Of a stretch of DNA of 64,000 nucleotides, positions 49,340-57,282 are shown piece by piece. How positions within the stretch are numbered: the first letter of the stretch is position 1; every line of letters starts with the position of its first letter. The position numbers were made by a program, and so were the translations under genes. Source of the stretch: JBBQCW01 sp038319025 (GTDB lineage: Bacteria > Actinomycetota > Thermoleophilia > Solirubrobacterales > Solirubrobacteraceae); NCBI GenBank assembly GCA_038319025.1, contig JBBQCW010000007.1, forward strand, positions 1 through 64,000. Direction: 5' to 3'. The notes beneath the pieces are model-generated. The model was not told the origin of the DNA. It did no database searches and worked only from the letters and a program-made list of their open reading frames with translations.

Positions 49340-50197
49340 TCAGCCCTTGCCGGGCTGCGGAAACTGCGTTCCGACGAACCTGTCCCACATGCCGTCGGTC
49401 ATCAGCGAGCGCTGGGTGATGAGCACCGTGGCCGACGCCGTCACGCGGTAGCGGATCTTTGGCTTACGGGCGGTGATCGCCTTCTCAATGACCTTCGCGA
49501 CGGCCTCGGGCTCGCCACCCAGCTTGGCCAGCGGCCCCTTCTCGTAGGCGTCGGTGGTCACCTGGCCGACTGCGGCGTTGAACTCCGCGTAGGGGCCGTC
49601 TTCGGCGCTGGGCAAGCTTGAGCTGGCGGTATCGCCGAAGTGGGTGCGGATGGCGCCCGGCTGAATGATCACGACGTCGACCCCGAAGCCCTTGACCTCG
49701 AAGCGCAGCGCGTCGCTGATCGCATCCACCGCGTACTTGGTGGCGTGGTAGAAGCCGCCGCCGGGAAACACGAAGTTTGCGCCCATCGACGAGACGTTCA
49801 CGATCCGCCCGCTGCCCTGAGCGCGCATGCCCGGCAATACGAGTTGGCACATCCGGACGAGCCCGAAGACGTTGGTCTCGAACTGTCGACGGACGTCCTC
49901 CATCGACGTGCTCTCCACCGCGCCGCTCTGGCTGTAGCCGGCGTTGTTGATGAGCGAGTCGACGGCACCTTCGGCGCTGATCACGTGGTCCACGGCGGCC
50001 TGCATCGACGCTTCGTCCGTCACGTCCAGGGCCAACGTACGGCACCCCTTCGCCTCCAGGTCGGCGAGGGTCTCCACGCGACGAGCGGTCGCGTAGACGT
50101 TGTGGCCGGCAGCGGCGAGGTGCTCTGCGGTGGCGTGGCCGATGCCGGTCGAGCATCCGGTGATGAGGACGGTCTGCGGCGAGGCGGGGCTGGTCAT
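49340..50197 (-). CDS. SDR-family oxidoreductase
   Basis: 285 residues. Classical short-chain dehydrogenase: cofactor motif LITGCSTGIGHATAEHLA, SLINNAGYSQSGAVE, active-site Ser in IVNVSSMGANFVFPGG, and Tyr/Lys in FYHATKYAVDAISDALR. NADP preference is suggested by the basic ATARR after the second strand. Substrate unknown; close relatives act on ketones, retinoids or lipids. It has a 153-bp gap to the next minus-strand gene upstream. Confidence 0.9.
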   Translation of the reverse strand: MTSPASPQTVLITGCSTGIGHATAEHLAAAGHNVYATARRVETLADLEAKGCRTLALDVTDEASMQAAVDHVISAEGAVDSLINNAGYSQSGAVESTSMEDVRRQFETNVFGLVRMCQLVLPGMRAQGSGRIVNVSSMGANFVFPGGGFYHATKYAVDAISDALRFEVKGFGVDVVIIQPGAIRTHFGDTASSSLPSAEDGPYAEFNAAVGQVTTDAYEKGPLAKLGGEPEAVAKVIEKAITARKPKIRYRVTASATVLITQRSLMTDGMWDRFVGTQFPQPGKG

Positions 50198-50350
50198 GGG
50201 AATGCTCCGACGTCGTTCGAGGCTTGGGCGTGCAGCCTACCTGCGACATGCTCACCGAGCCAGGCGATCTCTGGGCCAGGAACGACGAAGGGCGCCCTCA
50301 CGCAGATGGTGCGCAGGGACGCCCGGATCCGTCGACGCAGCGGGGCCGCG

Positions 50351-50629
50351 TCAGCGAGTGCGCTGCGGGCCGCGGTAGACCATGCCGTCACCCGGCGAGA
50401 TCCGCGGGGCGCGCGTGGCCATCACTTCGTCGTGGGACCGCAACTGCGTGACCACGGGGGCCGGGCGGGACGGCGCCGACCTGGTCGCCGAGCCGTGCAT
50501 CTCAGGCGGCATCGTCGGCACAGGACCTGTCGGTCCGGCCGCCCGGCGCGCATTTCGGGGCACGGCCATATCGACGATCAGCATCACGAGAGGGACGGCG
50601 AGGACGGCGAGAAGGACGTAAGCGAGCAT
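50351..50629 (-). CDS. Small single-pass membrane protein
   Basis: 92 residues from ATG 50629: one N-terminal membrane helix (MLAYVLLAVLAVPLVMLIVDM) and a Pro/Arg-rich, probably unstructured cytoplasmic part (TMPPEMHGSATRSAPSRPAP ... PRISPGDGMVYRGPQ). GAGG lies rather far (about 13 bases) from the ATG. A longer frame back to 50767 has shadow-like sequence. Function unknown. Confidence 0.5.
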   Translation of the reverse strand: MLAYVLLAVLAVPLVMLIVDMAVPRNARRAAGPTGPVPTMPPEMHGSATRSAPSRPAPVVTQLRSHDEVMATRAPRISPGDGMVYRGPQRTR

Positions 50630-50823
50630 GTCGGCGAATGGTTCCTCTGAGCGGGTGTGGACGGAGTAGACCGGCGGAGCAGCAATGGAGTTGCTGTCAC
50701 CCGTTCTTCCGTATACCGACCCATGTGTCAGCCGCAGATGAGCAACTGCACAGCTTTGAGCAGACAAAGACGCGAGCTAGCGTTGCACCCGGTCACCGAG
50801 CGATCACGTATCTGCGCAGGGTC

Positions 50824-50851
50824 GCGCGTTATGGCGCGTTATGGCGCGTTT
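50824..50851. repeat. Near-threefold 10-bp tandem repeat
   Basis: GCGCGTTATG occurs twice in full, then GCGCGTTT. It lies within the gene-poor stretch 50630-51139, about 195 bp upstream of the minus-strand membrane protein. Spacing by one helical turn would suit a DNA-binding protein. Confidence 0.6.
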
Positions 50852-50897
50852 GAGCCGCGGCCCGACGGGGGCCGCGTTCAGCTCGTCGGAAGGGCCG

Positions 50898-51032
50898 TCA
50901 GCGCGCTTGAGGCGCTGCGGGCACAGCCGGGGCGGGAGAGCCGCCCTTGGCACCGTCAGCACTTGGCGTGCTGTGGCTCGTCGGGGACGACGAGACCGGC
51001 TTGACGGTGGGGTATTGGAAAGTGTGGGTCAT
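50898..51032 (-). CDS. Possible short Pro/Ser-rich peptide (44 aa)
   Basis: The minus-strand frame MTHTFQYPTVKPVSSSPTSH to PAPAVPAAPQAR has strongly GC-biased third positions, unlike a random frame. There is no clear ribosome binding site and no recognised family. It may be a small secreted or disordered peptide, or a gene remnant. Apart from this and the 10-bp repeat, 50630-51139 shows nothing definite. Confidence 0.25.
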   Translation of the reverse strand: MTHTFQYPTVKPVSSSPTSHSTPSADGAKGGSPAPAVPAAPQAR

Positions 51033-51139
51033 ACGCATGAGAAAGAACGCTTTCGCCACCGATATGTTGCACTCCTGCACGGTGACATGCGTCACTTAGC
51101 CTGCGGCCGACACCCACAACTTGGATCAGTCGGCCGAAA

Positions 51140-52150
51140 TCAGGGCTGCGTCGGCGCCCACTGCGCCTCGGCCAGGTCGCCGACCGGCATTCCGTGCGGG
51201 GTCGGTACCTGAGGCGTGTAGCGCAGGTACCACTCCGCGTCCAGGGCGGCCTGGCAGCCGGATCCTGCGGCCGTGATGGCCTGGCGGTACGTGTGGTCGA
51301 CGAGGTCGCCGGCCGCGAATACGCCGGGCAGACGCGTCCGCGTGGACTTGCCTTCGGTGATCACGTAGCCCTCGTCGTCGGTGTCCACCTGGTCGCGGAC
51401 GACCTCAGCCTGAGGCTCGTGGCCGACGGCGATGAACGCCCCGGTCATCGGGATGTCGTGCTCCTCGCCCGTACCGATGTGGCGCACGCGGGCGTGCCCG
51501 AGGGCGCCGTTCTCCCCGGCCACGAACTCAGCGATCGTGTAGGGGGTGAGCCACTCGATGTTGTCGGTGGCGCGAGCGCGATCAAGCATGATCTTTGATG
51601 CTCGAAATTCGTCGCGGCGGTTGACGATCGTCACCTTGCTGGCGAACTTGGCCAAGAAGATCGCTTCCTCCATGGCCGAGTCACCGCCACCGACGATCAC
51701 CGTCTCGTGCTCCTTGAAAAAGGCGGCGTCGCAGGTTGCGCAGTACGACACCCCGCGCCCGGAAAGAGCCTCCTCGCCGGCCACGCCGAGCTTCTTGTGC
51801 TCGGCGCCCATGGCCAGCACGACGGCACGGCCGCGATACTCGGTGTCGCCTACCCAGACGGCATGGATCCCGCCCGGCTCGGTGGCTAGCTCGACCTTGG
51901 TGGCCTGGTCGGTGATGAAGCGGGTGCCGAAACGCTCGGCTTGGTCACGGAAGGACTGCATCATCTCCGGCCCCATGACGCCCTTCGGGAAGCCGGGGTA
52001 GTTCTCGACATCGGTGGTCTGCTGCAGCAAGCCACCCCACATGAACCCCTCGATCAGGAGCGGGCGCAGGTTGGCGCGCGCCGTGTAGAGCGCCGCGGTG
52101 TAACCCGCGGGGCCGCTGCCGATGATGATCACGTTCTCGATGTCGCTCAT
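51140..52150 (-). CDS. trxB: Thioredoxin reductase
   Basis: 336 residues from ATG 52150 (GGAAGAG upstream). FAD/NADPH disulphide reductase that keeps thioredoxin reduced. FAD motif VIIIGSGPAGYTAALYTARA, redox-active Cys pair in GVSYCATCDAAFF, NADPH motif VIVGGGDSAMEEAIFLAKF, and the C-terminal FAD contact GVFAAGDLVDHTYRQAITAA. Length slightly above the bacterial norm because of a short C-terminal extension. A thioredoxin gene is not adjacent. Confidence 0.95.
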   Translation of the reverse strand: MSDIENVIIIGSGPAGYTAALYTARANLRPLLIEGFMWGGLLQQTTDVENYPGFPKGVMGPEMMQSFRDQAERFGTRFITDQATKVELATEPGGIHAVWVGDTEYRGRAVVLAMGAEHKKLGVAGEEALSGRGVSYCATCDAAFFKEHETVIVGGGDSAMEEAIFLAKFASKVTIVNRRDEFRASKIMLDRARATDNIEWLTPYTIAEFVAGENGALGHARVRHIGTGEEHDIPMTGAFIAVGHEPQAEVVRDQVDTDDEGYVITEGKSTRTRLPGVFAAGDLVDHTYRQAITAAGSGCQAALDAEWYLRYTPQVPTPHGMPVGDLAEAQWAPTQP

Positions 52151-52175
52151 TGCTTGCTCTTCCGTTCTGCCTTGA

Positions 52176-52205
52176 CTGGCCCAATACTTCACTTTATATA
52201 GTACC
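52176..52205 (-). promoter_or_regulatory. A/T-rich promoter-like segment upstream of trxB
   Basis: On the minus strand the bases TACTATATAAAGTGAAGTATTGG stand out from the GC-rich surroundings, about 30-50 bases before the trxB start. The exact -10/-35 boxes cannot be set, but the position and composition suit an own promoter, since the upstream gene ends 68 bp away. Confidence 0.35.
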
Positions 52206-52218
52206 ACGCCGCGGCGCC

Positions 52219-53358
52219 TCAGGCGGCCGAGACGGCTCCGTCCTTTTGCTCCGCCAGGGCGGCGTCATCCTCTCGCCAATGCTTGACCGTCCCCCGCAAC
52301 TGTACGTAGGCGATCGCTCCGGGAATGGTCGGCAGCCAGAACGACAGGGCCCGGTAGGACAACACCGCGACGGTGGCGTAACCGAACGGCACCCCAAAGG
52401 CCACGAAGGCGGCGATCATGCCGCCCTCCACACCGCCTACCCCGCCTGGCAGCGGCAACAGGTTGCCGGCCGTCCCGACGAAGTAGCACATGACGATCAC
52501 GCCGATCGGCGGCGGGTCGGTGCCGAAGGCATGAAAACACGCCCACAACGTGGCGATGTCGAACGCCCACCAGGCGATGGCCGCGCCCAGCGCGGACGGG
52601 CGACGGCGGACGATCGAGATCGCTTCGCGCACCCCGGTCGCCGCGGCGGCCGGCACCTTCGCCAGCATCACCCCGAAATCACTCAGCCGCCCCGTGGTGC
52701 GCTGTGACCACTGGCTGAACCGACGCTCAGCGTCCGCCGGCAACAGCGCCATGGACCCGACGATGATGATCGCCGAGGCACCGAACAGCGCGGGCAGTAC
52801 CGTCAGCCCGAACGGCGACCCGCCGCTGAATACGCCGACTCGCAGCAGCACGCCGACCACCACCAGCGTGGCCATGTAGACGAAGTAGAGCAGCACGTTC
52901 ATCGCCACCATCCGCACGGCGACGACGCGGGGCGCCATACCCGAACGCCGCAACGCCCAGGCGGTCAGCGCGATGCCGCCGGCCCCCGCAGCGGCGAACA
53001 GGCGCGTCGCGGCCAATCCGGCCATGGTGATCTGGTAGCTCACGCCCCAGTCGATGCGCCGGTGATCCTGTTCGCCGCTCAGGCAGACGGTGCGAAACAA
53101 CGCCACGTAGCCGATGAACGAGAGGAACTCGAGCACCGCCGCCAGGATCAACCACAACGGATCGCCCTGGTCGAGGCGGTGCCAGGTCTGCTTCAACCCG
53201 GCGAGCTTGGGCAGGACGAAGTAGAAGGCGGCCAGGATGACGAGGATGAAGAGCACCGCGAGCACTATCTGCTTGCGGGAGAAGGAGATCCGCGGCATCT
53301 CCTCGTCGTGGTGGGCCTCACGCGGATCGGGGACGTCGGTGGCCGGAGCACTGCTCAT
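52219..53358 (-). CDS. Lysylphosphatidylglycerol-synthase-type TM protein (flippase-like)
   Basis: 379 residues from ATG 53358 (ATGA overlap with the upstream gene). About eight membrane helices; diagnostic phrases of the LPG_synthase_TM / UPF0104 family are AAVLEFLSFIGYVALFRTV, ATRLFAAAGAGGIALTAWAL, and near the C-terminus NLLPLPGGVGGVEGGMIAAF. Members without the synthase domain are thought to flip or move lipids or polyprenyl intermediates. Its gene follows the PAP2-type gene, so the two may act on the same lipid. Confidence 0.85.
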   Translation of the reverse strand: MSSAPATDVPDPREAHHDEEMPRISFSRKQIVLAVLFILVILAAFYFVLPKLAGLKQTWHRLDQGDPLWLILAAVLEFLSFIGYVALFRTVCLSGEQDHRRIDWGVSYQITMAGLAATRLFAAAGAGGIALTAWALRRSGMAPRVVAVRMVAMNVLLYFVYMATLVVVGVLLRVGVFSGGSPFGLTVLPALFGASAIIIVGSMALLPADAERRFSQWSQRTTGRLSDFGVMLAKVPAAAATGVREAISIVRRRPSALGAAIAWWAFDIATLWACFHAFGTDPPPIGVIVMCYFVGTAGNLLPLPGGVGGVEGGMIAAFVAFGVPFGYATVAVLSYRALSFWLPTIPGAIAYVQLRGTVKHWREDDAALAEQKDGAVSAA

Positions 53359-54335
53359 GGCCGCGCACGACGCCGGATAGTGGCCAACCGGCGCCCGGCC
53401 CACCCCAGGGCGGGCGTGGCCGGCGTGGAGGCGGCGCGGACGACCTCGGCCAGAGCCGCGCCGGCGAGCAGGTCGATGACGTAGTGCTCACCCAGGTACA
53501 CGAGCGCCAGTCCGAGGGTCAGAGCGTAGGTGAAGGCGACGGCGCCCTCGACGGGATCGGCGTCGGCGAGCAGGCGCGCGGCCATGAAGGATGTTCCGAA
53601 GTGCAGCGAAGGCATGGCGGCGTGGGGATTGCCTCCGAAGGCGCCGTAGAGGCGCGTCCAGTTGGCCCCCCAGAATCGCTCCCCTTCTTCCAACATCATG
53701 CGCCTCACGGCAGGCCCATCGCCCGGGATACGCCCCTGCTGGGCGGCGAACCACGGCGGCGCGGTGGGTACAGCCCAGTACACAAGGCAACCGGCGTTGA
53801 ACATGGCGTACGTCATCAGGGCCGTGCGCGTGCCCCGCTCGGGGTGGCGGTAGAGCATCCAGACGACCGTTCCGTGGGGCACAAAAAACCAGACCCAGTG
53901 TGCCCAGACCAGAACCCGTTCATGCGGAGCGACCACCCCGGGGGTGGCGAAGGCCTGCTGCAGGCGCTGCGTGGGTAACCGGCCAAAGCCGATCGCCCGG
54001 TCGACGACGATCGGGTATCCGACGTGGACGCGCTTCTCGAAGGTGGCCAGATCATCGGCGGGCATCTTGTAAGCGGCCACGTAAGCGTGCATCTGCAAAA
54101 GACACAGCGCGATGTCACGCCGTCGCGACTGCGGCCACAGCGTCGAGGCCGCCAGCGGGGCCGCGTACGCAGCGGCGATGGTGACGGGCGCCGGCATCCG
54201 CAGGCGCCGACGCACCATCGGGGCCGCCACGCCGGCCACCACGGTGGCCCAGGCGGCGGTGCGCACGAGTTTGGCCACAGCGCCCGGCAGTATAAGAAGC
54301 GCGCTGGATGACCTGTGCGAATCCCGCATCACCAC
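53355..54335 (-). CDS. PAP2-superfamily phosphatase / inositol phosphotransferase-like
   Basis: 326 residues, six or so membrane helices. The PAP2_3 motifs are seen near the C-terminus: NPHAAMPSLHFGTSFMAARL (Ser-Leu-His) and LVYLGEHYVIDLLAGAALAE (His with Asp four residues on). This subgroup includes inositol phosphorylceramide synthases and AUR1-like lipid head-group transferases. Coupled by ATGA to the flippase-like gene downstream, pointing to a shared role in envelope lipid making. Confidence 0.85.
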   Translation of the reverse strand: MVMRDSHRSSSALLILPGAVAKLVRTAAWATVVAGVAAPMVRRRLRMPAPVTIAAAYAAPLAASTLWPQSRRRDIALCLLQMHAYVAAYKMPADDLATFEKRVHVGYPIVVDRAIGFGRLPTQRLQQAFATPGVVAPHERVLVWAHWVWFFVPHGTVVWMLYRHPERGTRTALMTYAMFNAGCLVYWAVPTAPPWFAAQQGRIPGDGPAVRRMMLEEGERFWGANWTRLYGAFGGNPHAAMPSLHFGTSFMAARLLADADPVEGAVAFTYALTLGLALVYLGEHYVIDLLAGAALAEVVRAASTPATPALGWAGRRLATIRRRARP

Positions 54336-54368
54336 AGGTCTTTCGGCCTCAAACCGGCTCCGCGGCCG

Positions 54369-55103
54369 TCAGCCCGTGCGCCGCGCCGCCGCCTCGTCGA
54401 CGAGCGCCTCGATCAGGCGACTCGTCTCGTCGGCCTCCGGATGCCACTGGACGCCGAGCGCGAATCGCGCCGTCGGATCCTCGATCGCCTCCGGCAGTTC
54501 GTCCATCGTGGCGCGACCGGTGACGATCAAGCCCTGCCCCAGCCGGTCGACCGCCTGGTGATGGTGGGACAGCGTGCGGTGGCGCTCCTCGCCGGCGGCG
54601 CGCGCCGCCAGCGATCCGCCGGCGAGCAGCACTTCATGGTCGGCACCCGTGAACGTTCCCGCCGTGCGCAAATGCTCGGTATGGCCGTGCGTGTCCGGCA
54701 GATGCTGGATCAGCGAGCCGCCGCGGGCTACGTTCATCACCTGCATCCCCCGGCAGATGCCCAGGAACGGCAGATCGCGTTCGAGCGCGCGCTTTGCGAG
54801 GGCGATTTCGAAGTCGTCGCGCTGGCGCACGGTGTGGACGACGGCCGGATCGCGCTCGGCGTCGTAGGTGGCCGGATCCATGTCCGCCCCTCCGGCCAGG
54901 ACGAGCGCGTCCAGCAGATCCAGGATCTCATCTGGGTTGGCGCCGGCGTCAGGCGGCAACATCACCGCCAGCCCTCCGGCTCGCTGGACCGCCTCCACGT
55001 AGTTGAACGGGAGCAGCGCCGCGGGCATATCCCACGCTCCCCAGCGCGCCTGTTCGAGCGCGGTGCACAAGCCGATGACAGGTCTCGCCACGTCGGCCAT
55101 CCT
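54369..55103 (-). CDS. Gamma-glutamyl-gamma-aminobutyrate hydrolase-like (peptidase C26)
   Basis: 244 residues from ATG 55103. Class I glutamine-amidotransferase fold: nucleophile Cys in FLGICRGMQVMNVARGGSL, an acidic/His pair near the end in ALGVQWHPEADETSRLI, and LDALVLAGGADMDPATYD in the middle. The family (PuuD-like) cleaves gamma-glutamyl bonds, often in putrescine breakdown. No other putrescine genes are present. Divergent from the enoyl-CoA hydratase gene, 31 bp apart. Confidence 0.88.
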   Translation of the reverse strand, partial: RMADVARPVIGLCTALEQARWGAWDMPAALLPFNYVEAVQRAGGLAVMLPPDAGANPDEILDLLDALVLAGGADMDPATYDAERDPAVVHTVRQRDDFEIALAKRALERDLPFLGICRGMQVMNVARGGSLIQHLPDTHGHTEHLRTAGTFTGADHEVLLAGGSLAARAAGEERHRTLSHHHQAVDRLGQGLIVTGRATMDELPEAIEDPTARFALGVQWHPEADETSRLIEALVDEAAARRTG

Positions 55104-55134
55104 AGTGAGCGCCTCGCCGCATACAGTTGCGGCC

Positions 55135-55956
55135 ATGACCGACTTCGCCCTGGCGCACAGCTACGACACCGTCAACCTCTGGCGCGTCGGCGGCGCGGCC
55201 AAGGTGGAGCTGAATCGCCCTGAGACGATGAACGCCTGGAACAAGCAGTTCGGGCTCGATCTCCTGGCGGCACTCGCGACGGTCGCCGCTGATCCCGATG
55301 TCCGCGCGGTGATGCTCACCGGCGCCGGGCGCGGCTTCTCCTCCGGCGCCGATCTGAAGGACATGGGTGGCGAGCACGAGTTGACGCCGGAGGGTCGGCC
55401 TGACGTGTACAAGGTCCTCACCGAGCGTTATCACCCGATCATCCACACGGTCCGCGACATGCCCAAGCCGGTTCTTTCCGCCGTGAACGGGCCGTGCGTG
55501 GGCATCGGCCTGGGCCTCGCCCTGGCCGCTGATCTCGTTGTGGCCAAGGAGTCGGCTTACTTTCTCCTCGCCTTCGTGAATATCGGCCTCGTACCTGATG
55601 GCGGCTCCTCGTTGTTCGTGCCCAGCCGCATCGGCATGGCTCGCGCCACGGAGATGGCGATGCTCGGCGAGCGGATCGGCGCCGTGCAGGCCGTCGATTG
55701 GGGGCTGATCAACCGCGCCTTCGCCGATGACTCCTTCGAGGACGACGCCGACGCACTGCTGCAACGACTGGCGACTGGGCCTACAGCGTCCTACGCGGGG
55801 TCCAAGCGACAGCTCAACAACTGGCTCTACTCCCGGATGGAGGAGCAACTCGAGCTCGAAGCCACCATCCAGTTGGAGATGGCGCACTCTGAGGATTTCG
55901 TCGAAGGAGTGTCCGCATTCGCAGCCAAGCGCCCCACTTCTTTCCGCGGTCGCTGA
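55135..55956 (+). CDS. Enoyl-CoA hydratase/isomerase family protein
   Basis: 273 residues from ATG 55135; a longer frame overlaps the divergent gene. Crotonase fold: VELNRPETMNAWNKQ, oxyanion-hole segments SSGADLKDMGGEHE and NGPCVGIGLGLALAADLVVA, then FVNIGLVPDGGSSLFVPSRIG with the acidic residue absent at the second catalytic place (PDGGSS), a feature of isomerase-like members such as PaaG. It may act on ring-derived or unsaturated acyl-CoA. Its TGA overlaps the ctaC ATG. Confidence 0.88.
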   Translation: MTDFALAHSYDTVNLWRVGGAAKVELNRPETMNAWNKQFGLDLLAALATVAADPDVRAVMLTGAGRGFSSGADLKDMGGEHELTPEGRPDVYKVLTERYHPIIHTVRDMPKPVLSAVNGPCVGIGLGLALAADLVVAKESAYFLLAFVNIGLVPDGGSSLFVPSRIGMARATEMAMLGERIGAVQAVDWGLINRAFADDSFEDDADALLQRLATGPTASYAGSKRQLNNWLYSRMEEQLELEATIQLEMAHSEDFVEGVSAFAAKRPTSFRGR

Positions 55957-57272
55957 TGCCTTCGAAGGAGCTTGGCGCCGAACTCCGCCGATCCGTGGAT
56001 AGACTGCCGCAGGTCGTGGGATCCGTCCGTCCGAATACCTCCCGTCCGCGCCGGCTGGCGCTGAGCCTGACCGCTGCTCTGGTCGGGCTGCTCGTGTTCG
56101 CCCCGGGGGCCTTCGCCGATTTCTGGAAGCCCGAGTCCGGTGGTTCGCCGAACGCCGACAAGATCTCCGATCTTTACGTCTACGTGTTCATCGTCGGCGT
56201 CATCGTCTTCATCGGCGTCGAGGGCGCGCTGCTCTGGTGCATCGTCAAGTACCGCAAGCGCAAGAACGCCGTCGCCGACCAGATCCACGGCAACACCAAC
56301 CTCGAGATCGGCTGGACGGTCGGCGCCGCGCTCATCCTCGTCGTGCTGGCCACCATCACCTTCGTGATGCTCCCGGGCATCCGCAACCCGCCGAACTCCA
56401 GCGCCGCCGGCCTGAATCTCAACAGCGTCCAGTACGCCGTCGGGCCAGGGTCAGGCAAGCAGCCGCCGAACGGTCGCTCGCTGAACATCGCCGTCAACGG
56501 CCAGCAGTACGTGTGGCGCTTCACGTACCCCGACGGTGACACGAACGCGCTCAACAACGTGTTCGCCTATGAGCAGATGGTGGTTCCCACCAACACCACC
56601 GTCACGCTGAACATCCGCGCTCAAGACGTCGCTCACTCCTGGTGGATCCCGAAGCTCGGCGGCAAGTTTGACGCCGTGCCGGGGTACACGAACCACACCT
56701 GGTTCAAGATTTCCAAGCCCGGCATCTACACCGGCCAGTGCGCCGAATTGTGCGGCCGCAACCACGCGAACATGATCGCTGCCGTCCGGGCGGTCACGCC
56801 CGCCCAATACCGGCTCTGGTACGTGCTTCAGCGCAAGCAGATCCAGGCCTCATCAGCCGCGGTCGCCAAGCTGAGGCCCGGCATCGGGACGCCCAAGAGC
56901 CAGGCCGATCCGACTCTCGCCCCCGTTCCTGGCAACGGCAGCCCCCACGCGGCCGCGCCCGCAGCCGCCGCCCCGGCCGTCGCCGCGATCGATGCCAAGG
57001 CGCTGTTCGTGAACGGAAAGGGCCAGGCCACCGCCTGCGGCTCGTGCCACGTGCTGGCTGCGGCCGGCACCAAGGGGGTCGTCGGCCCCAACCTGAACAA
57101 GTTCATCGCCAAGGACGACACCGTGGCCGCGATCAAGGACATGATCGTGCACCCGAATGCGGAGATCGCCAAGGGATATGCGGCCGGGATCATGCCGGCC
57201 GCCTACGCCACGACGCTCACCTCGGCAGAGATAGACGCCCTCGCCGCCTACATCTTCAAGAACACGAGATAG
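55956..57272 (+). CDS. ctaC: Cytochrome c oxidase subunit II with fused cytochrome c
   Basis: 438 residues. Signal-like segment (LALSLTAALVGLLVFAPGAFA), two membrane helices, then the CuA domain: AHSWWIPKLGGKFDAVPG and GQCAELCGRNHANM with all copper ligands (two Cys, two His, Met, Glu). After an Ala/Pro linker the C-terminal class I cytochrome c domain follows: ACGSCHVLAAAGTKGVVGPNL and axial Met in GYAAGIMPAAYA. This is the caa3-type layout, so electrons can pass directly from a quinol:cytochrome c oxidoreductase. First gene of the oxidase operon. The start could be a few codons later. Confidence 0.95.
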   Translation: MPSKELGAELRRSVDRLPQVVGSVRPNTSRPRRLALSLTAALVGLLVFAPGAFADFWKPESGGSPNADKISDLYVYVFIVGVIVFIGVEGALLWCIVKYRKRKNAVADQIHGNTNLEIGWTVGAALILVVLATITFVMLPGIRNPPNSSAAGLNLNSVQYAVGPGSGKQPPNGRSLNIAVNGQQYVWRFTYPDGDTNALNNVFAYEQMVVPTNTTVTLNIRAQDVAHSWWIPKLGGKFDAVPGYTNHTWFKISKPGIYTGQCAELCGRNHANMIAAVRAVTPAQYRLWYVLQRKQIQASSAAVAKLRPGIGTPKSQADPTLAPVPGNGSPHAAAPAAAAPAVAAIDAKALFVNGKGQATACGSCHVLAAAGTKGVVGPNLNKFIAKDDTVAAIKDMIVHPNAEIAKGYAAGIMPAAYATTLTSAEIDALAAYIFKNTR

Positions 57273-57282
57273 CCCGCACCCC

